This document shows, piece after piece, positions 53,537-64,000 of a stretch of DNA of 64,000 nt (positions are counted from its first letter, which is position 1; the number at the start of each line of letters is the position of its first letter). Both the position numbers and the translations under genes were made by a program. Source of the stretch: Stomoxys calcitrans (taxonomy: Eukaryota; Arthropoda; Insecta; Diptera; Muscidae); contig NC_081553.1 in the NCBI RefSeq assembly GCF_963082655.1, positions 186,194,752-186,258,751 on the forward strand, given 5' to 3'. The notes below the pieces were generated by a model. That model did no database searches and was not told the DNA's origin. It saw nothing but the letters and a program-made list of their open reading frames with translations.

Positions 53537-54345
53537 TTTATACTCACCACCATAGGATGGGGGTATACTAATCTAGTCATTCTGTTTGTAACACATCGAA
53601 ATATTCGGTCCCATAAGGTAAATATATTCTTGATCGTCTCGACGTTCTGAGTCCATCTAGCAATGTCCGTCCGTCCGTCCGTCTGTCGAAATCACCATAA
53701 CGGTTGAACGCGTAAATCTACACAGTTGAAATTTTGCACAGATACTTAATATTGATGTAGGTCATTGGGGATTGCAAACGGGCTATATCGATTCAGATTA
53801 AGATATAGCTCCCATATAAACCGATCTCCCGATTTGACTTCTTGAACCCTTAAAAGCCTCAATTTTTCCTGATTTGGCTGAAATTTTGCATGTAGTGTTC
53901 TATTATGACATAAAACAACTGTGCCTAGGACGGTCGGAATCAGTCCATAACCTGATATAGCTCCCATACAATCTCCCGATTTGACTTCTTGAGCCCTTAG
54001 AAGACGCAATTTTTGTCCGATTTGGCTGAAATGCGGTGCTCTATTATGCCTTCCAATAACTGTACCAAATACGGTCCAAATCGGTCTGTAACCTGATATA
54101 GCTCCCATATAAACCGATCTCCCGATTTGAATTCTTGAGCTCTTACAAGCCGTAATTTCTGCCCGAATTGGCTGAAATTTTGCATGTAGTGTTCTAGTAT
54201 AACTTCCAACAACTGTGCCAAGTACGGTCCAAATCGGTATATAACCTGATGTAGCTCCCATATAAACCGATCTCCCGATTTGACTTCTTGAGCCCCTGGA
54301 AGCCGCAATTTTTATCCGATTTGACTTAAATTTTAATTAAAAGAT
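53537..54345 (+). mobile_element. HINE-like element, family C copy 2 (right end missing)
   Basis: Left end TATACTCACCACCATAGGAT, GTCCGTCCGTCCGTCTGTCG at 53666-53685, then monomers with ATATAGCTCCCATATAAACC cores near 53810, 53960, 54105 and 54255 (146-153-bp spacing with small deletions). No hairpin terminus. Confidence 0.75.
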
Positions 54346-54423
54346 ACCCAATTTTTAAAATTTTTAAAGAAACATTTCGTGGGTAGAAGATTTGTTCCCT
54401 TTTATTATGAAATTTTAATCCTT

Positions 54424-54620
54424 AGGTTAGGTTGATGTGGCATTCTGCCATCTCGTGACTCACTTAGACGTTTTCGTCCATTGTGCTACTATAGGAGTAG
54501 AGAGATGCCTTCTACTTCCTAACGTTTTGAACTATACAGACCGCTTTAGAAAGCCCAAATGTTCATTTCTGCTAATTTAAACAAGTTCTCAAAGAAATGT
54601 TAATCTAAAACGCATTTTTA
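54424..54620 (-). repeat. N2 retrotransposon 3' UTR fragment
   Basis: Matches 43561-43745 (GTGGCATTCTGCCATC, CACTTAGACGTTTTCG, TTCTCAAAGAAATG) and is otherwise isolated, like a 5'-truncated insertion. Confidence 0.65.
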
Positions 54621-55340
54621 ACCATTAATGATAACTTGAAATATTATCCACAATGTAGGATATCCAATATAGAACTATACGACATTCTTCTCAAAAAATG
54701 AAAAGTCATCCAATTTGATTATAATACAGCTCCTAACAACAATATAATGAAATGTAATTATGACTTCCTTTTGATTAGAACTCATACAAAAGTGAATTAC
54801 AGCACATATCATAAATGAATATCCTACACTTCTGTTTTGTGGGGAAATATATGTTCGCTATGTACGTAAATCAATTTAGCTGACTAATTCTTTTATCTTT
54901 CCTTCCATGTTCAATATAATAAATGTAAGTGTGTGTGTGTGTGTGATAAAATGTAAATGTGTAACACAAAAACACTTACGTTTGTATATCTGAATGTAAT
55001 TGCTGACTATTCGTCCTAACTGCTCGTTAATATTTCAAACACTCACGGCTCATAATGGACCAAACTTAGTCAAATTTCTTTTATATCCTTTTTTCATCTA
55101 CCCCTCTATAGGGAATTATATTGCACATACATATATAACATATTTATGTTTGAATTTATGATTATGTGGCTATAAAAATTCACAATGGGGAATATGAGGT
55201 TTTCAGGGTTGTGCTGTTGATTTAGAATTACGAAAAAATAGAAAAGAGGCAAAATTGCGATAAGTGTACCAAATTTGATGTCAATGGATTTATGTCAAAT
55301 TGATGTCAAATGAAAATGTTTTTTCGAATGTCTTCTTTCT
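54621..55340. other. Unassigned AT-rich region
   Basis: Unique AT-rich sequence with a (GT)n run at 54930-54945. No gene recognised. Confidence 0.5.
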
Positions 55341-55344
55341 TCTT

Positions 55345-58200
55345 TAATTGGCTATGACAGAATATTTCTTCCACTAGCCGAACGTAGAATAGCGTTCCAA
55401 GCGCCTCGATCTTCTGCGCTCATTCTAAAATCTCTGACACCAAGTTTCGAGGTGTCTCCCACAACTTGATCTTTCCATCGGGCTTTTGGTCTTCCCGGTT
55501 TGCGTGTACCATCGTGTTTGCCTTCAAAAGACTTCTTTGCTGGAGCTTCTTCATCCATTCTGACAACATGACCTAGCCAACGCAGCCGTTGTATTTTGAG
55601 GCGTGTAACTATGCTATCGTCGTCATACAGCTCATGGTTCATACGTCGCTTATATTCTCCGTTAAAGCAAACTGGTCCATATATTTTACGAATAATCTTT
55701 CTCTCAAATACTCCAAGCACTGCCTCATCTGCTTTCACAACTCCCCATGCTTCAGAACCATATAACAGCACAGATAGTATCAGTGTCTTGTAAAGTGTAG
55801 TCTTCGTCTGTCGAGAGGTGGCCTTGTTTCTAAACTGCTTACTTAGTCCAAAGTAGCATCTGTTTGCCAGTATTATTCTTCGCTTTATCTCAAAACTGGT
55901 GTCATTCGTTTCGGTTACGGCGGTGCCGAGGTAGATAAAGTTTCTGACTATTTCAAAGTTGCGGTTCTCAACTTTCTCCATGTTCTTTATCTGCTCGGTT
56001 GTACAAAACTTTTTGGGAGTGGAAACCATCCATTTCGATTTATCTCCATTTACTGCCAGACCCATTTTCACTGACTCTCTTTCGATTCTTTCAAAGGCTG
56101 CAGTTACTACTACTTCCGGTGACCGATCTATGATATCGATATCTTGTGATTAGTGTGCCATATCTATTCACTTCTGCATCTCGTATAATCTTCTCCAGCA
56201 GGATATTAAAGAGATCACACGAGAGGCTGTCTCCTTGTCTGAAACCTCGTTTGGTATTAAATGGTTCGGAGAGATTCTTTCCTATTCTTACTGAGGCAAG
56301 TATCAGCAAGTGTCATCCTGCAGAGTCTTATTAATTTTGCAGGGATACCAAACTCAGACATGGCTTGAAATACCTTTGAACGTAAAGGAGTATCGAAGGC
56401 GGCTTTGTAGTCAACAAAGAGGTGGTAGGTGTTGATTTGTCCTTCTCGGGTCTTTTCCAGGATTTGGTGCAGTGTGAATATCTGGTCTAGGGTGGATTTA
56501 CCTAGTCTAAAGCCGCATTGATAGGGCCCAATTATATCATTGACTTTAGGTTTTAATCTTTCACACAGTACGCTCGAGAGTATCTTGTATGCGATGGGGA
56601 GGAGACTTATTCCTCTGTAGTTGGCACATTCCATCTTGTCTGCTTTCTTGTGTACGGGACATAGTATGCTGAGGTTCCAATCACCGGGTATGCGTTCTTC
56701 TAGCCAGATTGCGCAGATAAGCTGATGCATACGCCTTATCAGCGTGTCGCCTCCAGTCTTAAATAGTTCAGCGGGTAACCCGTCGGCTTCTGCTGCCTTG
56801 TTGTTCTTTAATCGGCTTACTGCTACTTGGACCTCATTCTGACTAGGAGGTAAACATTCTATACCATCATCAGGGATTGGTTCTATGGTATCCTCTTCGC
56901 CGCCAACATCGGACACTAGCAGTTGGGTAAAATGTTCTTTCCATATCCTTAGCATGTTGTCTGTGTCAGTTACCAGATTTCCTTCTTTGTCTCTGCAGGA
57001 GGATGTGCCTGCACCAAAGCCATCGGTTTGGAGTTTAATCCTGACTCCTGTACATCTCAATTCGCTCGCACTCACGTCTTTCCATTTCCTTTTTCTTTCT
57101 GCGGAAAAGACGTTTCTCCTCTCTCCTTTTCTCCCGATACCTCTCCTTCATCTGGCGCGTTGCTATTGATTACAGGGTTGCTCTATATGCCGCATTCTTG
57201 GCTTCAGAGCATCTCGACACTCTTGGTCGTACCATGGGTTTTTTGGAGGAGGCTTTCGGTACCCAAGTACGGATTTCGCGGCATTTTCCATGGAGTGGGC
57301 AATAGTTGGCCACTACGCCATTATATCATCGGAACAAGGAGTGCTTTCATCAAGCAGTTGGGTCAGTCGAGTGGAGTATGCCGCTGCCATTTGTTGTGTC
57401 TGCAGCTTTTCAATGTCCTGCATCCGTGCAGTGCCAGATCGTACTTCCCTCGCCATGTTAAAACGGGTGCGAACCTTTGCTGCAACAAGGTAATGATCCG
57501 AATCTATATTCGCTCCACGGATCGATCTTACATCTAACACGCTGGATGAATGCCTTCCATCTATCACAACGTGATCAATTTGGTTTCTCGTGTTTTGATC
57601 GGGTGACAGCCATGTGGCTTTGTGGATATTTTTATGTTGAAATCTGGTGCTACTAACTACCATGTTTTTTGCCGCGGCGAAATCTATCAGCCTCAACCCA
57701 TTACTGGATGTTATCTCGTGGAGGCTAAACTTTCCGACTGTTGGACCAAAAATGTCTTCCTTCCCTATTTTCGCATTAAAATCTCCCAGAACGATTTTAA
57801 TATCATGGGCGGGGCAGCGGTCATATTCTCTCTCTAGGCGCTCGTAAAAAATATCCTTGGTCTGCTCGTCTTTGTCTTCCGTCGGGGCATGGGCACAAAT
57901 AAGACTGATGTTGAAGAATTTGGCTTTTATGCGGATTGTGGCTAGCCTCTCATCCACCGGAGTAAAGCTGGAGACTAGGTGTTTCAGTCTTCGACTAACC
58001 ACAAATCCGCAGCCAAATTCATGCCTCGTGTTATGGCAGCTATAGTATAGTTCGTCATCGTTTGGTGTTGTAGTGACGCCATTCCCAGTCCATGGCACTT
58101 CCTGTAAGGCGGTTATATCTGCCTTGTACTTCTCTAATACATCCGCCAGCGCGTATACTGCATCTTCTCTATAAAGAGTGCGGACATTCTAGGCGCAGAT
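55345..58200 (-). pseudogene. RTE-like non-LTR retrotransposon (endonuclease and RT), inactivated
   Basis: Endonuclease at about 57313-58195: KYKADITALQE, CAHAPTEDKDEQTKDIFYER, VLGDFNAKIGKEDIF, and IDSDHYLVAAKV with the SDH triad. RT at 56257-57075: KNNKAAEADGLPAELFKTGG, HKKADKMECANYRGISLLPI, GFRLGKSTLDQIFTLHQILE, LFVDYKAAFDT. C-terminal RT and tail at 55352-56071: GLAVNGDKSKWMVSTPKKFC, IYLGTAVTETND, RLRWLGHVVRMDEEAP, GRPKARWKDQV. There is no RNase H. The catalytic YADD block at about 56130 is deleted and the frame is broken at 56080-56260. Endonucleases of this kind are often mislabelled as craniofacial development protein 2-like. Confidence 0.88.
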
Positions 58201-58510
58201 CCGCAAATCGTGGTCCTTTTTTCGTTTGCGTGGGTCGTCATCGTTGGGGGGGGTCCGTTTTTACTATTCCTTTGTTTTTCATAGTAGTTCTACGTTTTCC
58301 GGGGGCGGGTTACTGGCCCAGCGACCCAACCCCATGGGTTTGTGGGATTGCATGTATCCCTCGTTGTGGCGAGCCGCTTGCTCCAAGATCCGACGCTCGC
58401 CGCCAGCCGCCCCTAACCTGGGAACAGACGCTGATGTTGGCCATTGGTTATTTGAAGGCGCCAATAACTCGCCTTGTCATCTCGAGTATCATTGGCACTC
58501 AGTATTTAAT
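58201..58510 (+). repeat. Retrotransposon 5' region fragment
   Basis: 58435-58505 (TTGGCCATTGGTTATTTGAA, AACTCGCCTTGTCATC, CACTCAGTATTT) matches 11619-11690. 58201-58430 holds a GC-rich stretch with a run of nine Gs (58239-58255 area) that I cannot assign with certainty. Confidence 0.55.
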
Positions 58511-58544
58511 TAAGAGCCAGTACAGTCACGAAATGAATGTATGT

Positions 58545-58862
58545 TTGAAGTCAAGACCCCAGATAGGTTTATATGACAGCTATATCAGGTTATGTACCGA
58601 TTTCAACCATACTCAGTACAGTCATTGGAAGTCATAGTAAAACACCTCATGCAAAATTTCAGTCAAATCGGATAAGAATTGTGCCCTCTAGTGACTCAAG
58701 AGGTCAAGATCCAAAATCGGTTTATATGGCAACAATATCAAAACATGGACCGATATAGCCCAATTACAATCCCAACCGACCTACGCTAATAAGAAGTATT
58801 TGTGTAAGATTTCAAGCGGTTAGCTTTACTCCTTCCAAAGTTAACGTGCTTTCGACAGACAG
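58545..58862 (-). mobile_element. HINE-like fragment, family A (left half, inverted)
   Basis: Two monomers and the left-end flank (ATCAAAACATGGACCGATAT, CAAGCGGTTAGCTTTACTCC, TTTCGACAGACAGAC), ending in the GTCY tract. It lies head to head with the next element. Confidence 0.72.
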
Positions 58863-58874
58863 ACTGTCGTCTGG

Positions 58875-59880
58875 GTCGGATGGGGGTATACTAATTTCGT
58901 CATTCTGTTTGTAATACCTCGAAATATGCATCTAAGACCCCATAAAGTATATATATGTTTAATCGCCATGACATTTTAAGTCCATCTAGTCCATCCATGT
59001 CCGTCCATCCGTCGATCTGTCTGTCGAAAGCACGCTATCTTTCGAAGGAGTAAAGCTAGGCGTTTGACATTTTTAACAAATAGTTTTTGTTAGAGTAGGA
59101 CTGTTGGGATTGTAAATGGGCCAAATAGGTCCATGTTTTGATATAGCTGCCATATAAACCGATCTTGGGTCTTGACTTCTTGAGCCTCTAGAGGGCGCAA
59201 TTCTCGTCCGAATTGACTGAAATTTTGCACGAGGTGTTTCGGTATCACTTTCAACAACTGTGTTAAGTATGATTCAAATCGGTTCAAAACCTAATTTAGC
59301 TGTCATATAAACCAATCTTGGGTCTTGACTTCTTGAGCCTCTAGAGGGCGCGATTTTTATCCGATTTGGCCGAAACTTTGCGTGAGGTGTTTTGTTGTGG
59401 CTACCAACAACTGTGCCTAGTAAGGCGCAAATACATAAGCTGATATAGCTCCCATATAAACCGTTCTGAGATCTTGACTTCTTGAGCTTCTAAATGTCGC
59501 AATTATTATCTGACTGGCCTAAAATTTTGTACGACGGATCCTCTCATGACCATCAACATACGTGTTTATTACGGTCTGAATCGGTCTATAGCCTGATACA
59601 GCTCCCATATAAATCGATCGGTCAATTTTTCTTCTTGAGCCCCCAAATGGCGCTATTCTTATTCGAATTGGCTGCCATTTTAAACAAGTCTCCAACATAT
59701 AATTTAATTGTGGCCTGAACCGGACCATATCTGATATCGCTCTAATAGCAGAGCAAATCGTTTCTTTTATCCTTTTTTGCCTATGAAGAGATGCCGGAAA
59801 AAGAACTCGATAAATGCGATCCATGGTGGAGGGTATATAAGATTCGGCCCGACCGAACTTGGCACGCTTTTACTTGTTTA
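58875..59880 (+). mobile_element. HINE-like element, family A copy 10
   Basis: The left subterminal repeat is damaged (GGATGGGGGTATACTAATTT begins it); GTCCGTCCATCCGTCGATCT tract; monomers; right end ATGGTGGAGGGTATA, hairpin TTCGGCCCGACCGAA and CGCTTTTACTTGTTTA. Confidence 0.78.
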
Positions 59881-60600
59881 TTGAAATATTTGGCTCCAAA
59901 ATTAAAGTTCAAGAACCTACATCGCTTGGACTAGTATAAAGGCCTAACAAATGCCACAAACAACACATTTACATTCACATTCACATTTTTCATATAAAGT
60001 ATAAAGCCGAGTTAACAAACTTTCACTTTACATGGCTTCGTTGAAAAAAGGTTTGAGTTAACCCTATCTCATACCGTTGCATAGCTTTTGACTTGGGTTG
60101 AATGTATCTTGAATTTTATTTGAATTTTGTATCATCTCCCCCGCCTTTACAAACAAAGAGAATTTACGTAAATACTCTCTTTGTTAACTACTTGCGATAA
60201 CATGCATACATACTTACATATATGTTTCTGTGTGTCATATAGTCCTTGAAATTGAGTTTTACTTCTGATGACGTCAGAGTTAATTTTGATTTGAGCAAGC
60301 AGATTCTTTGAAGAAAAAAACTGTCATTTAAAACATTAGATTCTCTGATTTGAAAACAAAGGAAATGCTCCAATTACATTTGTGACACTTTTGGGCCTTT
60401 TTCTTGTTGGTCTTCCTCATTGAGTTGGGGTTGCACTATTGTCTTGGGGGTTCTTACATACCAAAGAGTAGTCTTCTCGTAAGCGTGTGAGAGAGCATAA
60501 AAGGGTCTTATTTCCTCCACAATTTCAGGAAATTGTGGCTTTCTGATGGTGTCTTACATTGGCCAATAAACATTCTTCGGCTATGTTGTTGCCTTGTAGT
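59881..60600. other. Unassigned AT-rich region
   Basis: Unique sequence of about 720 bp with an ACATTCACATTCACATTTTT short repeat at 59970-59990; no gene recognised. Confidence 0.5.
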
Positions 60601-62243
60601 TTTTTATACCCACCACCGAAGGATGGGGGTATATTCATTTTGTCATTCCGTTTGCAACACATCGAAATATCCATTTCCGACCCTATAAAGTATATATATT
60701 CTTGATCAGCGTAAAAATCTAAGACGATCTAGCCATGTCCGTCCGTCTGTCCGTCTGTCCGTCTGTCCGTCTGTCCGTCTGTCTGTTGAAATCACGCTAC
60801 AGTCTTTAAAAATAAAGATATTGATCTGAAATTTTGCACAGATTCTTTTTTTGTCCATAAGCAGGTTAAGTTCGAAGATGGGCTATATCGGACTATATCT
60901 TGATATAGCCCCCATATAGACCGATCCGCCGATTTAGGGTCTTAGGCCCATAAAAGCCACATTTATTATCCGATTTTGTTGAAATTTGGGACAGTGAGTT
61001 GTGTTAGGCCCGTCCACATCCTTTGTCAATTTGGCTCAGATCGGTTCAAATTTGGATATAGCTGCCATATAGACCGATCCTCCGATTTAGGGTCTAAGGC
61101 CCATAAAAGCCACATTTATGGTCCGATTTCGCTGAAATTTGGGACAGTGAGTTGTGTTAGGCCCTTTGACATCCTTTGTCAATTTGGCTTAGATCGGTCC
61201 AGATTTGGATATAGCTGCCATATAGACCGATCCTCCGATTTAGGGTCTAAGGCCCATAAAAGCCACATTTATTATCCGATTTCGCTGAAATTTGGGACAG
61301 TGAGTTATCTTAGGCCCTTTGAAATGTTTCTTTAATTTGGTCCAGATCGGTTCAGATTTGGATATAGCTGCCATATAGACCAATCCTCCGGTTTAGGGTC
61401 TTAGGCCCACAAAAGCCACATTTATTATCCGATTTTGATGAAATTCGGGACAGTGAATTGTGTTAGGCCCATCGACATCCTTCGTTAATTTGGCTCAGAT
61501 CGGTCCAGATTTGGATATAGCTGCCATATAGATCGATCCTCCGATTTATGGTGTAAGGCCCATAATAGCCACATTCATTATCCGATTTTGCTGAAATTTA
61601 GGACAGTGAGATGTGTTAGGCCCTTTGACACATTTCTTCAATTTGGTCCAGATCGGTTCAAATTTGGATATAGCTGCCATATAGACCGATTTCTTGATTT
61701 ATGGTTTTGGGCCCATAAAATGCTCATTTATTGCCCGATGTCCCCGAAATTTGGAACAGTGAGTTAAGTTAAGCCCCTTGACATACTTCTGCAATATCGC
61801 ACATATCGGTCCAGATTTGGATATAGCTGCCATATAGACCGATATCTAGGTTTTAGGTTTTGGGGCCATAAAAGACGCATTTATTATCCGAAGTCGCTGA
61901 AATTTGAGACAGTGAGTTTGGTTAGGCTCTTCGACATGTTTATGCAACTTGGCCCAAATCGGTCCAGATTTGGATATAGCTGCCATGTAGACCGATATCT
62001 CGGTTTAAAGTCTTGGCCCCATAAAAGGCGCATTTATAATCCGATTTCACTGAAATTTGACACAGTGACTTATGTTCGGCTTTTCGACATCCGTGTCGTA
62101 TATAGTTCAGATCGGTATGAGGTATATGAGAATAAGGTATGAAATTTTCACCGAATTTTGATGAAAGGTGGTTTACATATATACCCGAGGTGGTGGGTAT
62201 CCAAAGTTCGGCCCGGCCGAACTTAACGCCTTTTTACTTGTTA
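60601..62243 (+). mobile_element. HINE-like element, family B copy 2
   Basis: Left end TATACCCACCACCGAAGGAT, a long (GTCCGTCT)n tract at 60737-60785, 153-bp monomers with TTTGGATATAGCTGCCATAT and GGGACAGTGAGTT, right end GAGGTGGTGGGTATCCAAAG, hairpin TTCGGCCCGGCCGAA and TTTTTACTTGTT. Close relative of the Itpr intron 5 copy, opposite strand. Confidence 0.83.
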
Positions 62244-63170
62244 TTCACTTAGCTTGAAAATTATAAAAGGAGGGTAGGAAATTGTTGTGCTGATGCTAGA
62301 CAGGAGATAGGGACAACATTTCTGGTATATTTGTATGAAATAAGTAAAGGACTGCCAAGGTAACCAAGACAACGAATTTTTGTTTGGAGATGTTCCAGGA
62401 GGTTTGACTAATGTTAAGGGACTAAAGCTATAACCTTTACTGAGAAATCCTTGTTAAGATGCCCGCATAGTAATGTACATGATTTGCATAATTTTTTTCG
62501 CTGGGATTATTGTACATAGCAAAAAAAATATTTTTTTTTTTTAAATATTGTAATACCCTATATATAAGTTTAAATATTTAAACTTTGCGGACACGAGTTG
62601 TCCTAGGGATTGTTTAGGGTTTAGTACAGACATTTTTAATAACAGTTTATAAGGTCAGTAGGACAAAACCACCAAAAGAGTTTGAAATTCTCAAGCCAAA
62701 CTTTTTCAATACCCTTTTAATGTGGCGAAAAAGACGAAGGCTTTCATATTTAAGGTTGTATCCGATATGTATCATTCAGGGGGCTTTGAGGAAGCTTTTT
62801 GGATGGGTGAGGGCCAATAGGCTTTGCTTAGGCCGAATAAAGACTGGACAGCTACTATTTACCAGAAGGAGGAAGCCAGGTGTTGGCAGGACACCTGTCC
62901 TGAAAGGGGTGGAGTAGTCATCCCCTCTGGAGGCCAAGTAAAGGGTTTTCCAATAAGGATTTGAACATTTTGAATGCACTCTTACACTAATCATCATCCC
63001 GGCAAGGGACAGCTGTGAGCACCACACAGACTGGAACATTGAGGTCCGATCTGTGTTGTGTTCACTGCTGTTACGAAAAGCGTAGCTGCGTGATACCTGG
63101 CGCGTCCACAGTTTGCGGATAGTGGAATGCTTTATACAGAGTAGCTGCAAAGGCAGTCGCGGATAATCAG
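62244..63170. other. Unassigned region
   Basis: Mixed sequence with A/T runs (62520-62545). A few short open frames (62720-62920) have no recognisable motif. No gene is called. Confidence 0.4.
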
Positions 63171-63384
63171 CGGTATGGAGCGAAGAGTCTCAGTGAGAGG
63201 CCGGGCCGCACCGGCTCTTTCACAATTACTGGGTGCCTATGAGGCTCTATATGACTAGGCGGGTTATTGGCGCCTTTAAATAACCAATGGCCAACCTGTT
63301 CCCGCGACGATCGGTCATTTGGACCGGAACGAGCTTGCTTAACTATAGGAATTTGATAAGGGTCGCCACCTCCACTTGAAAATG
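63171..63384 (-). repeat. Retrotransposon 5' region fragment (inverted)
   Basis: Reverse complement of 11520-11740: CAGTGAGAGGCCGGGC, GGTTATTGGCGCCTTTAAAT, CCAATGGCCAACCTGTTCCC, AACGAGCTTGCT and GTCGCCACCTCCAC. It ends at a sharp join with a HINE. Confidence 0.7.
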
Positions 63385-64000
63385 TGGGCTCAAGAAGTAA
63401 AATAGAGAGATCGATTTATATGGGAGCTGTATCGGCCTATAGACCCATTCAGACCATAATAAACACGTATGGTAATGGTCATGAGAGAATCCGTCGTACA
63501 AAATTTCAGGCAAATCGGATAATAATTGCGACCTCTAGACGCTCAAGAAATCAAGATCCCAGATCGGTTTATATGGCAGCTATATCAGGTTATGAACCGA
63601 CTTGTACTTTATTTGACATAGTTGTTGAAAGTAACAATAAAAAACGTCTTGCGAAATTTCAGCCAAATCGGATATAAATTGCGCCCTCTAGAAGCTCAAG
63701 AAGTCAAGTCCCCAGATCTGTTTATATGACAGCTATATCAGGTTATGAACCGATTTGAACCATACTTGGCACAGTTGTTGGATATCATAACAAAATACTA
63801 CGTGCCAAAATTCATTCAAATTGGATAAGAATTGCGCCCTCTAGAGGCTCAAAAAGTCAAGACCCAAGATCGGTTTATATGACAGCTATATAAGGTTATG
63901 GACCTATTCGAACCATACTTGGCACAGTTGTTGGATATCGTAACAAAACACGTCGTGCAAAATGTCATTCCAATCGGATAAGAATTGCGCACTCTAGAGG
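63385..64000 (-). mobile_element. HINE-like element, family A (runs off the window)
   Basis: Starts inside the element at GGGCTCAAGAAGTAAAATAG (hairpin end missing) and runs through monomers with AGCTATATCAGGTTATGAAC to the end of the window. Confidence 0.78.

Noticed and set aside
55352..58098. Host gene of the craniofacial development protein 2 type
   Set aside because: The endonuclease is followed by reverse transcriptase on the same strand, so it is a non-LTR retrotransposon.

Overview
This is a window of nuclear DNA from a higher fly. It contains one recognisable host gene embedded in transposon-derived sequence. The gene, on the minus strand, is the inositol 1,4,5-trisphosphate receptor (Itpr / IP3R), read as twelve coding exons between 22882 (start codon) and 7023. 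They join in frame into about 1312 residues, roughly the N-terminal half of a ~2.8 kb-codon receptor; the rest lies to the left of the window. The sequence is extremely close to dipteran IP3R. The surrounding DNA (HINE/DINE-like elements with GTCC/GTCT tracts, RNase H-bearing non-LTR retrotransposons, a mariner) suggests a calyptrate fly such as a muscid (house fly / stable fly group). The species is inference.

Layout. 1-480: 3' end of a non-LTR retrotransposon. 480-7002: four HINE-like repeat bodies, including a recent tandem duplication. 7023-22882: Itpr exons; the introns hold two HINEs (9733-11081 and 14230-15845), a chimeric non-LTR fragment (11500-13900), a 2.2-kb array of a 31-bp palindromic minisatellite (19360-21530) and a tRNA-derived SINE (21904-22210). 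22883-34790: a mariner MITE, an old HINE split by a SINE, non-LTR pieces, further HINEs and a near full-length but broken mariner (32848-34117). 34790-39430: a second, 4.6-kb array of the 31-bp palindromic repeat. 39435-64000: HINEs in both orientations, three non-LTR lineages (two with RNase H, one RTE-like), another mariner MITE and SINE copies.

The dominant repeat, by my estimate over a third of the window, is a noncoding element with a subterminal inverted repeat at each end, a (GTCC/GTCT)n tract near its left end, a 15-nt hairpin near its right end and an ACTTGTT terminus. This is the architecture known for DINE-1/HINE (non-autonomous Helentron) elements. At least four strongly diverged families (A-D here) are present, and all carry a central tandem array with the same 153-bp monomer length and a shared core of the form GATATAGCTGCCATAT.

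The most unusual signals are the shared 153-bp monomer length, the two 31-bp arrays whose palindromic stem is flipped relative to its linker, an Itpr intron that is almost entirely one HINE, and a repeated HINE/retrotransposon junction. No second intact host gene was identified. All coordinates were read by eye; splice junctions follow GT-AG and reading-frame continuity.
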